64,000 bases of DNA from Culturomica massiliensis. Lineage in GTDB: Bacteria; Bacteroidota; Bacteroidia; Bacteroidales; Marinifilaceae. Below the pieces are notes generated by a model. That model saw only the letters and a list, made by a program, of their open reading frames with translations, was not told where the DNA came from and searched no databases. The stretch spans positions 806,001 to 870,000 of the forward strand of contig NZ_LT594621.1 in NCBI RefSeq assembly GCF_900091655.1, in the 5' to 3' direction. Both the position numbers and the translations under genes were made by a program. This document shows positions 1 to 8,740 of the stretch, piece by piece. How positions within the stretch are numbered: position 1 is the first letter of the stretch; each line of letters starts with the position of its first letter.

Positions 1-771
1 GAGCCGGGCAGCTTCCAGACTGTTGGATTCCTCTTCGATGTGGCGGAAATTACGGGCGTGATTTATCGGATCTTTCAGGCATTCTTCGTGTGAAAACAGG
101 CGGATCGTTTGCCATTTTTTATTTCCGGCACAGGATTCATGTTGCGGTCTTTGTATACAGGTTTGCGGAACATTGGTTAAACCGGCAAAAGGAACTCCTT
201 TTTTTAATAGTCTGCACAGTTCTGTAAGCGGTTTTTCTCCCATGCCGTAGATCAGCATGTCGGCACCGCTTTCGGTCAGGATGGACGGACGCAGGCGATC
301 CTGCCAATAGTCGTAATGTGTCAACCGCCGTAACGAAGCTTCTATTCCGCCGATGATTACAGGTATGTCCGGATAAAGTTGTTTCAGTATCCGGGTATAG
401 ACGATTGTAGGCATATCGGGACGGAATCCGGATTTTCCTCCGGGGGTATATGCGTCGTCAAACCTCAGCCTTTTGGCGGCGGTATAATGGTTTACCATTG
501 AATCCATACTACCGGCACTTATACCGAAGAAAAGATTGGGACGTCCCAGTTTTTTGAAATCACGGAGATCATCACGCCAATTGGGTTGGGGGACGATCGC
601 TACCTTTAAGCCTAAAGATTCTAAAAGTCTTCCGATAACGGCAATACCGAAGGAAGGATGATCGACATAGGCATCTCCGGAAAATAAGATGACATCCAGT
701 GTGTCCCAACCACGTTCCTGTACTTCTTTAGCAGAAGTCGGTAACCATTGTAGTTTCCTTTCGTTGTTCAT
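1..771 (-). CDS. YgiQ-family radical SAM protein, N-terminal part (cut by window edge)
   Basis: The reading frame opens at an ATG (769-771, minus strand) and runs open to base 1, so only the first 257 codons are present. The start (MNNERKLQWLPTSAKEV) and following stretches, including the FSGDAYVDHPSFG and PVIIGGIEASLRR segments, match the N-terminal region of the UPF0313/YgiQ family, proteins with a cobalamin-binding-like N-terminal region followed by a radical SAM core. The CxxxCxxC cluster motif would lie beyond the left edge and is not visible. The substrate of the family is unknown. It is divergent from rimO, with overlapping promoter boxes between them. Confidence 0.88.
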   Translation of the reverse strand, partial: MNNERKLQWLPTSAKEVQERGWDTLDVILFSGDAYVDHPSFGIAVIGRLLESLGLKVAIVPQPNWRDDLRDFKKLGRPNLFFGISAGSMDSMVNHYTAAKRLRFDDAYTPGGKSGFRPDMPTIVYTRILKQLYPDIPVIIGGIEASLRRLTHYDYWQDRLRPSILTESGADMLIYGMGEKPLTELCRLLKKGVPFAGLTNVPQTCIQRPQHESCAGNKKWQTIRLFSHEECLKDPINHARNFRHIEEESNSLEAARL

Positions 772-782
772 TCCTTTAAATA

Positions 783-814
783 TTGCACAAAGATAGCGTT
801 TTTTTATACCTTTG
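783..814 (+). promoter_or_regulatory. Bacteroidota-type promoter for rimO
   Basis: TTG at 783-785 and TACCTTTG at 807-814 fit the Bacteroidota vegetative sigma pattern (TTG, about 20 bases, TAnnTTTG). Transcription would begin near 820, which rules out the upstream in-frame TTG at 812 as rimO start and supports ATG 854. Confidence 0.7.
788..795 (-). promoter_or_regulatory. -7 box of the divergent ygiQ-like gene
   Basis: Read on the minus strand this is TATCTTTG, a perfect TAnnTTTG box 17 bases upstream of the ATG ending at 771. It lies inside the spacer of the rimO promoter, so the two divergent promoters overlap physically. A CAA (TTG on the minus strand) at 820-822 could be its -33 element, with slightly long spacing. 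Confidence 0.55.
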
Positions 815-853
815 CACACCAAAAATTGTAAAGCAGAATTAAGGAATTTGTAT

Positions 854-2143
854 ATGAAGAAAGTAAATATAATCAGTTTGGGATGTTCGAAAAATCTGGT
901 AGATACAGAATTGTTACTCAAACAATTGGTAAAAGCCGGATATGAGGTAGCGGTAGATGCGGAAAAAGAAGAAGCGGATATTGTCATTATCAATACTTGC
1001 GGTTTTATCGGCGATGCCAAGGAGGAGTCTGTGAATACAATATTGGAACAGGTCAGACGTAAGACGGATGGGGAAGTTGATCGGATATTGGTAATGGGAT
1101 GTTTGTCACAACGTTACAAGTCTGAACTTGAAGTGGAAATTCCGGAGGTAGATGCCTATTTCGGTAAGTTTGACTGGAAAGGCATATTGAATTATTTAGG
1201 TAATTCATACGATGAAACGATCCGTAATCAGCGTTTACTGACGACTCCTTCCCATTATGCTTATTTGAAGATAGCAGAAGGGTGTAACCGGACGTGTTCC
1301 TATTGTGCCATTCCGATTATGACCGGAAAATATCAATCCCGGGAAATGGAGGAGATATTGGAGGAGTGCCGTAATCTGGTAAAGAATGGGGTGAAGGAGT
1401 TATTGGTTATGGCGCAAGACCTGACTTATTACGGTACCGACCTGTACGGTGAAAATAAATTGGCGGAACTGATCAGCCGGATGGCCGATATAGAGGGGGT
1501 GGTCTGGATCAAGTTACATTATGCCTATCCGGCCGGTTTTCCCTTGGAAATATTGAAAGTTATGCGGGAGCGGGAGAATGTGTGTAATTACCTCGATATC
1601 GCCTTGCAGCATTGCAGTGACTCTATGTTGCAAACTATGCGAAGAGGTGTGACTAAAGAACAAACCATATCACTGGTTAATAAGATACGAAAAGAAGTTC
1701 CGGGTATTTTTTTACGGACGACGCTTATGGCAGGGCATCCCGGAGAAACGGAAAAAGATTTTGAGGAGTTGTGTGCCTTCGTCCGGGAAATGAAATTCGA
1801 GCGCTTGGGGGTGTTTGCTTATTCTCATGAAGAAGATACGTATTGTGACAAATATTATAAGGATGATGTACCTCTGAAGGTTAAAAAACGTAGAACAGAA
1901 AAAATCATGGAGATTCAACGGGAAATCTCCCGGGAAGTAAATGATTCAATGATCGGGAAGACAATGCGGGTATTGATCGACCGGAAGGAGGAGGATTATT
2001 ATATCGGACGTACGGAATACGATTCGCCTGAAGTTGATCCTGAAGTTTTGATACATTCGGATAAGTTATTGAAGATAGGAGAGTTTTATGATGTAAAAAT
2101 AACCGGAGCTTACGATTATGATTTGACGGGCGAGGTTTTATGA
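854..2143 (+). CDS. rimO: Ribosomal protein S12 methylthiotransferase RimO
   Basis: Radical SAM methylthiotransferase that adds a methylthio group to an aspartate of ribosomal protein S12. With the ATG at 854 the protein has 429 residues, usual for RimO. The N-terminal UPF0004 domain carries the three auxiliary-cluster cysteines C11 (SLGCSKN), C49 (NTCGF) and C83 (MGC). The radical SAM motif is C144-x3-C148-x2-C151 (CNRTCSYC). A TRAM domain fills the C-terminal 65 or so residues. The SLGCSKNLVDTE start is typical of RimO rather than MiaB. A lipoprotein gene follows 33 bases downstream and may be cotranscribed. Confidence 0.95.
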   Translation: MKKVNIISLGCSKNLVDTELLLKQLVKAGYEVAVDAEKEEADIVIINTCGFIGDAKEESVNTILEQVRRKTDGEVDRILVMGCLSQRYKSELEVEIPEVDAYFGKFDWKGILNYLGNSYDETIRNQRLLTTPSHYAYLKIAEGCNRTCSYCAIPIMTGKYQSREMEEILEECRNLVKNGVKELLVMAQDLTYYGTDLYGENKLAELISRMADIEGVVWIKLHYAYPAGFPLEILKVMRERENVCNYLDIALQHCSDSMLQTMRRGVTKEQTISLVNKIRKEVPGIFLRTTLMAGHPGETEKDFEELCAFVREMKFERLGVFAYSHEEDTYCDKYYKDDVPLKVKKRRTEKIMEIQREISREVNDSMIGKTMRVLIDRKEEDYYIGRTEYDSPEVDPEVLIHSDKLLKIGEFYDVKITGAYDYDLTGEVL

Positions 2144-2176
2144 CGATAAGATTTTGTTTAATAAAATAATGGGAAA

Positions 2177-2932
2177 ATGAAAAAAATTCAATTTATGTTG
2201 TTGGCCATATTGGTATTGGCCGTTGCATGTAAAAGTAACGAAAAGGCTTTGTTGACTTCTCAGGAGTGGGAATTGAAGCAAATGGAGGGACTTACGGATA
2301 AACCGGAAAGAATGCCTTCTCTGCAATTTACGGATACCGCTACGATATTCGGATTTGCGGGGTGTAACCGTTTTTTTGCGACTTATGAGACAGGAAAAGG
2401 CAATAAACTTACGATTCACCCGGGAGGTGTGACGATGATGTACTGTCCGGATATGCCTGTGGAGGATCGTTTTTTGCTCGGGCTGAAAAAAGTTGCTGGT
2501 TATTCTATTCAGAATAATGAGTTACAATTAAAAGATTCAACCGGGAAAGTACAAATGGTATTCGGGCCTTTGGTAAAAGGTGAGCAGGTTGGTGTTGCCA
2601 AAGACGAGCATGGCTGTAACGCGGCTGCGGGTTATACCTGGTCGGAAGTACAGGCAAAATGTATCCGCTTGTTTGAAGATGGTATTCAATTTCAGTCGGT
2701 ACAGGATACGGCTTCGGCTTTGGCTGCTTATGTAGTGTTTTCTGCGGATTCGTTAAAAGCGGAGGTTTTTGTTCCGGATCAGGAAAATCATCCGGTATTG
2801 GACAGAAGGGAATTGCCGGCCGGAGGTTATGCCTGGAATCAGGAAGATGACGATACGTATAACGTAAGGATAAAAGACGGGGTATGGGTTATTGAACAGC
2901 GGGGAAATATACTCTATTCGCAGAGCAGATAA
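2177..2932 (+). CDS. META-domain (HslJ-like) lipoprotein
   Basis: A lipoprotein signal peptide ends in LAVAC (cysteine at residue 18), so the product is probably membrane-anchored. Residues about 28-135 form a META/HslJ-like domain (SQEWELKQMEG, GFAGCNRFFATYE, TMMYCPDM). META proteins in other bacteria are linked to novobiocin resistance or motility, but the biochemical role is unknown. A second part carries a short cysteine motif (DEHGCNAAAGYTW...KCIRLFE, about residues 143-168) that recurs in small exported Bacteroidota lipoproteins, then about 75 residues I do not recognise. Probably in the rimO transcription unit. Confidence 0.8.
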   Translation: MKKIQFMLLAILVLAVACKSNEKALLTSQEWELKQMEGLTDKPERMPSLQFTDTATIFGFAGCNRFFATYETGKGNKLTIHPGGVTMMYCPDMPVEDRFLLGLKKVAGYSIQNNELQLKDSTGKVQMVFGPLVKGEQVGVAKDEHGCNAAAGYTWSEVQAKCIRLFEDGIQFQSVQDTASALAAYVVFSADSLKAEVFVPDQENHPVLDRRELPAGGYAWNQEDDDTYNVRIKDGVWVIEQRGNILYSQSR

Positions 2933-2966
2933 GAAATTTTAGATACGTACATTCTCTTACATTTCT

Positions 2967-2996
2967 TTGTTATATTTAAGGATTAAATTATATTTG
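2967..2996 (+). promoter_or_regulatory. Bacteroidota-type promoter for the bacterioferritin gene
   Basis: TTTG at 2966-2969 and TATATTTG at 2989-2996 with a 19-base spacer: a near-ideal Bacteroidota promoter. The ATG at 3041 is about 38 bases downstream of the predicted start point. Confidence 0.7.
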
Positions 2997-3040
2997 TAAC
3001 AATGATTCTTAACTAAAAGTTTAATTTAAATAATTCAATC

Positions 3041-3544
3041 ATGAGTAACAGAGAAAAAAGTATCGAATTGCTAAACAGAGCAGTGAATGACGAGTTATTG
3101 GCCGTTCACCAGTATATGTATTTTCATTTTGTATGTGATGATTTGGGGTATGATTTGCTTTCAGGGCTTTTCCGCCGTACGGCAATTCAGGAAATGATGC
3201 ATGTTGAGCAACTTTCTGAAAGAATTCTTTTTTTGAAAGGGGAAGTGGACATGAAGGTTGCCGGAGAGGTTCAGAAAATACATGATGCCCGGGAGATGCT
3301 GAAACTGGCTGTAAGCATGGAAATGCAATCGGTGGAAGATTACAATAAATGGGCCAATGAATGTGCTGCCAATGCGGATTCTGTATCTAAAAAATTATTT
3401 GAGACACTGACAGCCGAGGAAGAAGTTCATCAGGATCAGTATGATACAGAAATGGAGAATTTACAGAAGTTCGGAGATCATTACCTGGCATTGCAATCGG
3501 TAGAGCGTAGTAAGAGTGTTGCAATGGGGACACCGGCTGAATGA
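3041..3544 (+). CDS. bfr: Bacterioferritin (ferritin-like iron storage protein)
   Basis: A 167-residue four-helix ferritin-like protein. The diiron ferroxidase ligands fall at the canonical bacterioferritin positions: E18, E51, H54, E94, E127, H130. M52 occupies the position of the haem-ligating methionine of E. coli Bfr, which argues for bacterioferritin rather than Dps or non-haem ferritin, although haem binding itself is inferred. Expected role: Fe(II) oxidation and iron storage in the cytoplasm. It has its own strong promoter. The next gene begins 29 bases downstream, so readthrough into hppA is possible. Confidence 0.9.
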   Translation: MSNREKSIELLNRAVNDELLAVHQYMYFHFVCDDLGYDLLSGLFRRTAIQEMMHVEQLSERILFLKGEVDMKVAGEVQKIHDAREMLKLAVSMEMQSVEDYNKWANECAANADSVSKKLFETLTAEEEVHQDQYDTEMENLQKFGDHYLALQSVERSKSVAMGTPAE

Positions 3545-3573
3545 TTTAGTATGGACGATAAAATAAATAAATC

Positions 3574-5757
3574 ATGCTGAATAGTTTATTTTGGATTGTT
3601 CCGGTCTGTTCGTTGATTGCTTTGCTTTTTGCCTGGATGTTTTTCCGGGGAATGATGAAAGAATCGGAAGGAACGGATACGATGAAACGTATTGCTTCCC
3701 ATGTACGTAAGGGAGCAATGGCTTATCTCAGACAACAATATAAGATTGTCGGATTTGTTTTTCTGATACTGTGTATCTTTTTTGCCTGGATGGCCTATGG
3801 CCCTGGTTTACAAAATGAATGGGTATGGTTTGCTTTTCTGACCGGTGGTTTCTTTTCCGGTTTGGCAGGCTTTATCGGTATGAAAACGGCCACTTATGCT
3901 TCTGCCCGTACTGCCAATGCTGCCCGCCGTAGCATGAATGACGGTTTGAAAGTGGCTTTCCGTTCCGGAGCCGTAATGGGGTTGGTGGTTGTCGGTCTGG
4001 CCTTGCTGGATATTTCTTTGTGGTGGTTGGTGCTGGATTATTTTGTGGATGATCCCAGTTCCAGTCATAAGGCGATTATGATTACGACGACGATGCTGAC
4101 GTTTGGTATGGGTGCTTCTACCCAGGCATTGTTTGCCAGGGTAGGTGGCGGTATTTTTACCAAAGCTGCGGATGTCGGGGCGGATTTGGTCGGGAAGGTG
4201 GAAGCCGGTATTCCGGAAGACGATCCCCGTAATCCGGCTACAATTGCCGACAATGTAGGAGATAATGTGGGTGATGTTGCCGGTATGGGGGCCGATCTTT
4301 ACGAATCGTATTGCGGTTCTGTACTGGCTACGGCTGCATTGGGTGCTGCTGCCTATATATCTGTACCGGAAATGCAGTTTAATGCGATTCTGGCGCCGAT
4401 GCTGATCGCTGCTTTCGGGGTTATTCTTTCCTTATTGGGTATATTTATGGTTAAGACCAAGGAAGGTGCTTCTCAGTTACAGTTGTTACGGGCATTGGAC
4501 AGAGGAATCAATACGAGTTCCATACTTATCGTAGGAGCCAGTTTTCTGGTCATTTATTTACTCGGTTTGAGTTATTGGATTTGCGGTTCTGTGATCATCG
4601 GCTTACTGACCGGTATTGTGATCGGGAAAGCTACGGAGCATTATACCTCCCATGCTTATAAGCCGACACAGGATATTGCCAGGAGTTCTGAAACCGGACC
4701 GGCGACAGTTATTATAAAAGGTATCGGAACCGGTATGATCTCAACGGCTATTCCGGTTATAACCATCGTTGTCGGTATCATTGTGGCTTATTTGTTTGCT
4801 GCGGAGTTCGATATGAGTAATATGGCCATGGGGTTGTACGGTGTCGGAATCGCTGCTGTCGGAATGCTTTCGACTTTGGGGATAACCCTGGCAACGGATG
4901 CTTACGGTCCGATTGCTGATAATGCCGGCGGTAATGCCGAGATGAGCGAATTGGGCGAAGAAGTACGTAAACGTACGGATGCTTTGGACGCTTTGGGGAA
5001 TACTACGGCTGCAACCGGAAAAGGTTTTGCTATCGGTTCCGCGGCATTGACGGGGTTGGCTCTTTTGGCTTCTTATATTGAAGAGATAAAAATCGGACTG
5101 ATCCGCCTGGGTGAGGTTACGATCGATGTGGGTGGAAATATTGTCAATACGGCTTCGGCTACATTGAAGGATATCATGACCTATTATGATGTAAACCTGA
5201 TGAATCCGAAAGTATTGGCGGGTATTTTTATCGGTTCTATGATGGCTTTTCTGTTCTGTGGGTTAACCATGAATGCTGTCGGACGTGCTGCCCAAAAAAT
5301 GGTGAATGAGGTGCGCCGTCAGTTCCGTGAAATTAAAGGAATCATGGAAGGTAAAGCAGAACCTGATTATGCCCGTTGTGTTGAAATTTCGACCAAGGGG
5401 GCTCAACGTGAAATGCTTTTCCCTTCTTTGCTGGCTATTATTATTCCGATTCTTGTCGGATTGATATTCGGCGTAGCAGGTGTGATGGGGGTATTGGCCG
5501 GCGGTTTGGGTTCCGGTTTTGTACTGGCTATTTTTATGGCTAATTCCGGGGGAGCCTGGGATAATGCCAAGAAATACGTGGAAGAAGGGCATTTGGGCGG
5601 AAAAGGTTCTGATTGTCACAAGGCGACGGTAATCGGAGATACTGTCGGAGATCCGTTTAAGGATACTTCCGGCCCCAGCTTGAATATTTTAATCAAATTG
5701 ATGAGCATGGTTGCCATTGTGATGGCCGGAGTTACCTGTACGATCAGCTTGTTTTGA
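3574..5757 (+). CDS. hppA: Membrane-bound ion-translocating pyrophosphatase (K+-dependent type)
   Basis: A 727-residue polytopic protein with about 16 membrane segments. It couples pyrophosphate hydrolysis to cation export across the inner membrane. The substrate-binding signature DVGADLVGKVEAGIPEDDP and NVGDNVGDVAGMGADLYES are present, as is the second acidic cluster near the C-terminus (GDTVGDPFKDTSGP). The loop G-N-T-T-A-A-T-G-K-G has Ala and Gly where K+-independent enzymes carry Lys and Thr, placing it with K+-dependent enzymes. Those pump Na+, H+ or both; the sequence does not let me say which. A terminator follows at 5780-5816. Confidence 0.95.
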   Translation: MLNSLFWIVPVCSLIALLFAWMFFRGMMKESEGTDTMKRIASHVRKGAMAYLRQQYKIVGFVFLILCIFFAWMAYGPGLQNEWVWFAFLTGGFFSGLAGFIGMKTATYASARTANAARRSMNDGLKVAFRSGAVMGLVVVGLALLDISLWWLVLDYFVDDPSSSHKAIMITTTMLTFGMGASTQALFARVGGGIFTKAADVGADLVGKVEAGIPEDDPRNPATIADNVGDNVGDVAGMGADLYESYCGSVLATAALGAAAYISVPEMQFNAILAPMLIAAFGVILSLLGIFMVKTKEGASQLQLLRALDRGINTSSILIVGASFLVIYLLGLSYWICGSVIIGLLTGIVIGKATEHYTSHAYKPTQDIARSSETGPATVIIKGIGTGMISTAIPVITIVVGIIVAYLFAAEFDMSNMAMGLYGVGIAAVGMLSTLGITLATDAYGPIADNAGGNAEMSELGEEVRKRTDALDALGNTTAATGKGFAIGSAALTGLALLASYIEEIKIGLIRLGEVTIDVGGNIVNTASATLKDIMTYYDVNLMNPKVLAGIFIGSMMAFLFCGLTMNAVGRAAQKMVNEVRRQFREIKGIMEGKAEPDYARCVEISTKGAQREMLFPSLLAIIIPILVGLIFGVAGVMGVLAGGLGSGFVLAIFMANSGGAWDNAKKYVEEGHLGGKGSDCHKATVIGDTVGDPFKDTSGPSLNILIKLMSMVAIVMAGVTCTISLF

Positions 5758-5779
5758 TTTTTCTTAATGGTATAATACG

Positions 5780-5816
5780 GGGGATAAATCCGAATGGGGT
5801 TTATCCCCTGTTTTTT
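5780..5816 (+). terminator. Intrinsic terminator after hppA
   Basis: Stem GGGGATAAA (5780-5788) pairs with TTTATCCCC (5800-5808), followed by a T run at 5811-5816. Confidence 0.85.
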
Positions 5817-5883
5817 ATGTATTTTTAGTCTGTCTGGAGGTAAATTTGTAGGCTTTCTCCTCGTTTTTTCGGGGAAAAATGAT

Positions 5884-5891
5884 TATATTTG
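5884..5891 (+). promoter_or_regulatory. -7 box of the gyrB promoter
   Basis: TATATTTG, a perfect TAnnTTTG, about 50 bases before the gyrB ATG. No clear TTG sits at the ideal -33 distance. Confidence 0.5.
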
Positions 5892-5941
5892 CATGTTTTG
5901 GAAAAAACGGTGAAATCCCTTGAAAATAAACTTATAAATAT

Positions 5942-7906
5942 ATGAGCGAAGAAGAAAAAGTGAAATTGGAACCGGAAGAATATTCTGCGGACAGTATTCA
6001 GGTGTTGGAAGGCCTTGAAGCCGTGAGAAAACGTCCTTCAATGTATATCGGGGATGTAAACACGGATGGTTTGCATCATTTGGTGTATGAGGTTGTCGAT
6101 AACTCGATTGACGAGGCATTGGCCGGATACTGTACCCACATTCAGGTTTATATTAATGAAGATAACTCTATAACGGTACGGGATAACGGTCGTGGTATTC
6201 CGACGGCCAGACATGCTAAGGAAAACAAATCGGCATTGGAAGTTGTATTGACGGTGTTGCATGCCGGAGGTAAATTCAACAAGGATTCTTATAAGGTGTC
6301 CGGAGGTTTGCATGGGGTGGGTGTATCCTGCGTAAATGCACTTTCGGTTAAATTAGTGGCTGAAATATACCGGGAAGGTAAAATATGGCGGCAGGAATTT
6401 TGTAGGGGAGTGGCATTGAAGGATGTTGAAATCATAGGGGATACGGATAGAACGGGAACGACCATTACTTTTAAACCGGACGATTCTATCTTTTATGTTA
6501 CGGAATACAAATATGATACGTTGTCTACCCGTTTGCGGGAACTGGCTTATCTGAATAAAGGCATCCGCCTTTCACTGACGGATAAGAGAGATTTGGATCC
6601 GGAGACAAAGGAGCCCCGTCACGAGGTGTTCTATTCGGAATTCGGGTTGCGGGAATATGTGGAATTTATTGATGGAAGCCGGGAAAAGCTGATCGAAAAT
6701 ACAATCGACATCTGTACGGAGAAAAACGGAATTCCGGTAGAGATTGCGATGCATTACAATACTTCTTTTACGGAAAATGTCTTTTCTTACGTAAATAATA
6801 TCAATACCAAAGAAGGTGGAACGCATCTGGCGGGTTTCAGAAGAGGGTTGACCCAAACGTTGAAGAATTATGCAGAGACCACCGGTATGCTTTCTAAGCT
6901 GAAATTCGATATTAACGGTGATGATTTCCGGGAGGGATTGACGGCAGTCGTTTCGGTAAAAGTTCAGGAGCCTCAGTTTGAAGGACAGACAAAAACCAAG
7001 CTGGGGAATACGGAAGTCGGGACTGCTGTTGCTCAGGCTGTCAGCACGGCGTTGTCCAATTACCTGGAAGAACACCCCAAAGATGCCAAGTCTATTGTCG
7101 ATAAAGTCATATTAGCGGCTACGGCACGTCATGCGGCCCGTAAAGCCCGGGATATGGTACAGCGTAAATCTGTGCTTTCAGGTTCAGGTTTGCCCGGAAA
7201 ATTGGCGGATTGTGCGGATAATAATCCTGCAAATTGTGAAATATTCCTGGTGGAGGGAGACTCTGCAGGCGGATCGGCAAAACAAGGACGTGACCGTCAG
7301 TTTCAGGCGATATTGCCTTTGAGGGGTAAGATTCTGAATGTTGAAAAGGCTATGCGGCACCGGGTATATGAGAGTGACGAAATTGTCATGATATTTAAGG
7401 CATTGGGTATTACACCCGGGACCGATGAAGACAGTATGGGAGTTGATCTGGAAAAGATACGTTACCACAAGATCATTATTATGGCGGATGCTGACGTCGA
7501 CGGTGCACACATTGCCACGTTGATTATGACCTTGTTTTTCCGTCATATGAAATCGGTTATTGAGCATGGGTATCTTTATATTGCAACGCCGCCTTTGTAT
7601 TTGGTAAAGAAAGGCAAAGATCACCGCTATTGCTGGAATGAGGAGGAACGTATCCGTTTGATACAGGAATGGGGCGGTGGTAAGGAAAGCAGTTTGCACA
7701 TCCAGCGCTATAAAGGTTTGGGAGAGATGAACCCGGAACAGCTTTGGGAGACGACAATGGCACCTGAAGGCCGTACGCTGCGCCAGGTTTCTATTGAAAA
7801 TGCAGCAGAAGCAGACCGGATATTCTCGATGCTGATGGGAGACGATGTGCCGCCCAGACGGCAATTTATCGAACAGAATGCCACGTATGCGACTATCGAT
7901 GCTTAA
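5942..7906 (+). CDS. gyrB: DNA gyrase subunit B
   Basis: ATPase subunit of the type IIA topoisomerase that introduces negative supercoils. At 654 residues it is normal for Bacteroidota GyrB. Visible in order: the GHKL ATPase start (RKRPSMYIGD, VDNSIDEA, DNGRGIP), the glycine-rich loop GGLHGVGVSCVNALS, the transducer QTKTKLGN segment, and the TOPRIM domain with EGDSAGGSAKQGRDR and DADVDGAHI. The segment QAILPLRGKILNVEKA favours GyrB over ParE. It stands alone between terminators at 5780-5816 and 7914-7938. Confidence 0.96.
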   Translation: MSEEEKVKLEPEEYSADSIQVLEGLEAVRKRPSMYIGDVNTDGLHHLVYEVVDNSIDEALAGYCTHIQVYINEDNSITVRDNGRGIPTARHAKENKSALEVVLTVLHAGGKFNKDSYKVSGGLHGVGVSCVNALSVKLVAEIYREGKIWRQEFCRGVALKDVEIIGDTDRTGTTITFKPDDSIFYVTEYKYDTLSTRLRELAYLNKGIRLSLTDKRDLDPETKEPRHEVFYSEFGLREYVEFIDGSREKLIENTIDICTEKNGIPVEIAMHYNTSFTENVFSYVNNINTKEGGTHLAGFRRGLTQTLKNYAETTGMLSKLKFDINGDDFREGLTAVVSVKVQEPQFEGQTKTKLGNTEVGTAVAQAVSTALSNYLEEHPKDAKSIVDKVILAATARHAARKARDMVQRKSVLSGSGLPGKLADCADNNPANCEIFLVEGDSAGGSAKQGRDRQFQAILPLRGKILNVEKAMRHRVYESDEIVMIFKALGITPGTDEDSMGVDLEKIRYHKIIIMADADVDGAHIATLIMTLFFRHMKSVIEHGYLYIATPPLYLVKKGKDHRYCWNEEERIRLIQEWGGGKESSLHIQRYKGLGEMNPEQLWETTMAPEGRTLRQVSIENAAEADRIFSMLMGDDVPPRRQFIEQNATYATIDA

Positions 7907-7913
7907 TAAAGAA

Positions 7914-7938
7914 AAAGAGTGCTGCGGCACTCTTTTTT
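7914..7938 (+). terminator. Intrinsic terminator after gyrB
   Basis: Stem AAAGAGTGC (7914-7922), loop TGCG, stem GCACTCTTT (7927-7935), followed by further T residues. It begins 8 bases after the gyrB stop. Confidence 0.85.
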
Positions 7939-7966
7939 CTTATGTATAATTTGAAATCACGGAAGA

Positions 7967-8530
7967 ATGAATATAGCTGTATTTTGTGCGTCATCCAATC
8001 GGGTGAAGGGTGTTTATGCGGAGGCAGCCCGGAAATTGGGACAGGAAATGGCTCAACGGGGCTGGAATCTGGTTTATGGGGGAACAAACTGCGGATTGAT
8101 GCGGGAAGTTGCCGATGCTGTTTTAGAGCAGGGAGGAGGCGTTAAAGGTATTATTCCCCGCTGTATTGCGGAACGGGGAGTAAAAGCAGAAAAACTGACG
8201 GATCTTATCGTCGTCCCGGATATGAAGGAGCGCAAATATTTAATGCGTAAAGCGGCTGATGCTTTTATCGCTTTGCCCGGCGGTTGGGGTACTTTAGAGG
8301 AGATTACCGAAGTGATAACCCTGAAACAACTGGGCCTGCATCAAAAACCGATCGTGTTTATCAATACCGACGGTTTTTATGATTTGTTTTTTGATTTTAT
8401 AAACAAGGCCTTTGAGGAAAGTTTTGTTTCTTCTGCTTATAAGGGGTTGTATAAAGTGGTGGACGAAGTCGTAGAGGCTGTTGCTTATATTGCAGATTAT
8501 AAGGAAGAAAAAATGGTTTCTAAATATTAG
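7967..8530 (+). CDS. LOG-family protein (TIGR00730, nucleotide 5'-monophosphate phosphoribohydrolase-like)
   Basis: A 187-residue Rossmann-like protein with the LOG signature PGGWGTLEEI and an upstream GGTNCGLMREVADAV loop. Family members hydrolyse the N-glycosidic bond of nucleoside monophosphates, including cytokinin ribotides in plants and some bacteria. In gut Bacteroidota the physiological substrate is uncertain, so the older label 'lysine decarboxylase' should not be used. Start is the ATG at 7967; the longer overlapping frame from 7942 is a shadow. It is read out of the gyrB terminator region, so it either has its own promoter or receives readthrough. Confidence 0.85.
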   Translation: MNIAVFCASSNRVKGVYAEAARKLGQEMAQRGWNLVYGGTNCGLMREVADAVLEQGGGVKGIIPRCIAERGVKAEKLTDLIVVPDMKERKYLMRKAADAFIALPGGWGTLEEITEVITLKQLGLHQKPIVFINTDGFYDLFFDFINKAFEESFVSSAYKGLYKVVDEVVEAVAYIADYKEEKMVSKY

Positions 8531-8682
8531 TCCGGTAAATAGAAATGATATTCTTGTCAGAATTAATGTAGCATTTATTTGGAAATTAAATATTAATTAT
8601 ATATTTTTACCGATAAGGGTAGAATTTCCTTTTACGGGTTTTGCTCTTGTGACCATTGTAGTGATTACAAAGGGAGTTTGAA

Positions 8683-8706
8683 TTAGTTTAGTTTAGTTTA
8701 GTTTAG
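8683..8706. repeat. TTTAG pentanucleotide tandem repeat
   Basis: Four perfect TTTAG units (8687-8706) preceded by a partial TTAG. They lie between the convergent LOG and nusB genes, just before the shared terminator. The repeat is outside any reading frame. Confidence 0.9.
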
Positions 8707-8712
8707 TAAAAA

Positions 8713-8740
8713 GGGGATGCCAGCATCCCCTTTATTTTTT
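8713..8740. terminator. Bidirectional terminator between LOG gene and nusB
   Basis: GGGGATGC (8713-8720) and GCATCCCC (8723-8730) form a perfect stem flanked by A residues on the left and a T-rich run on the right, so it can work on both strands. The T run abuts the nusB stop codon. Confidence 0.88.
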
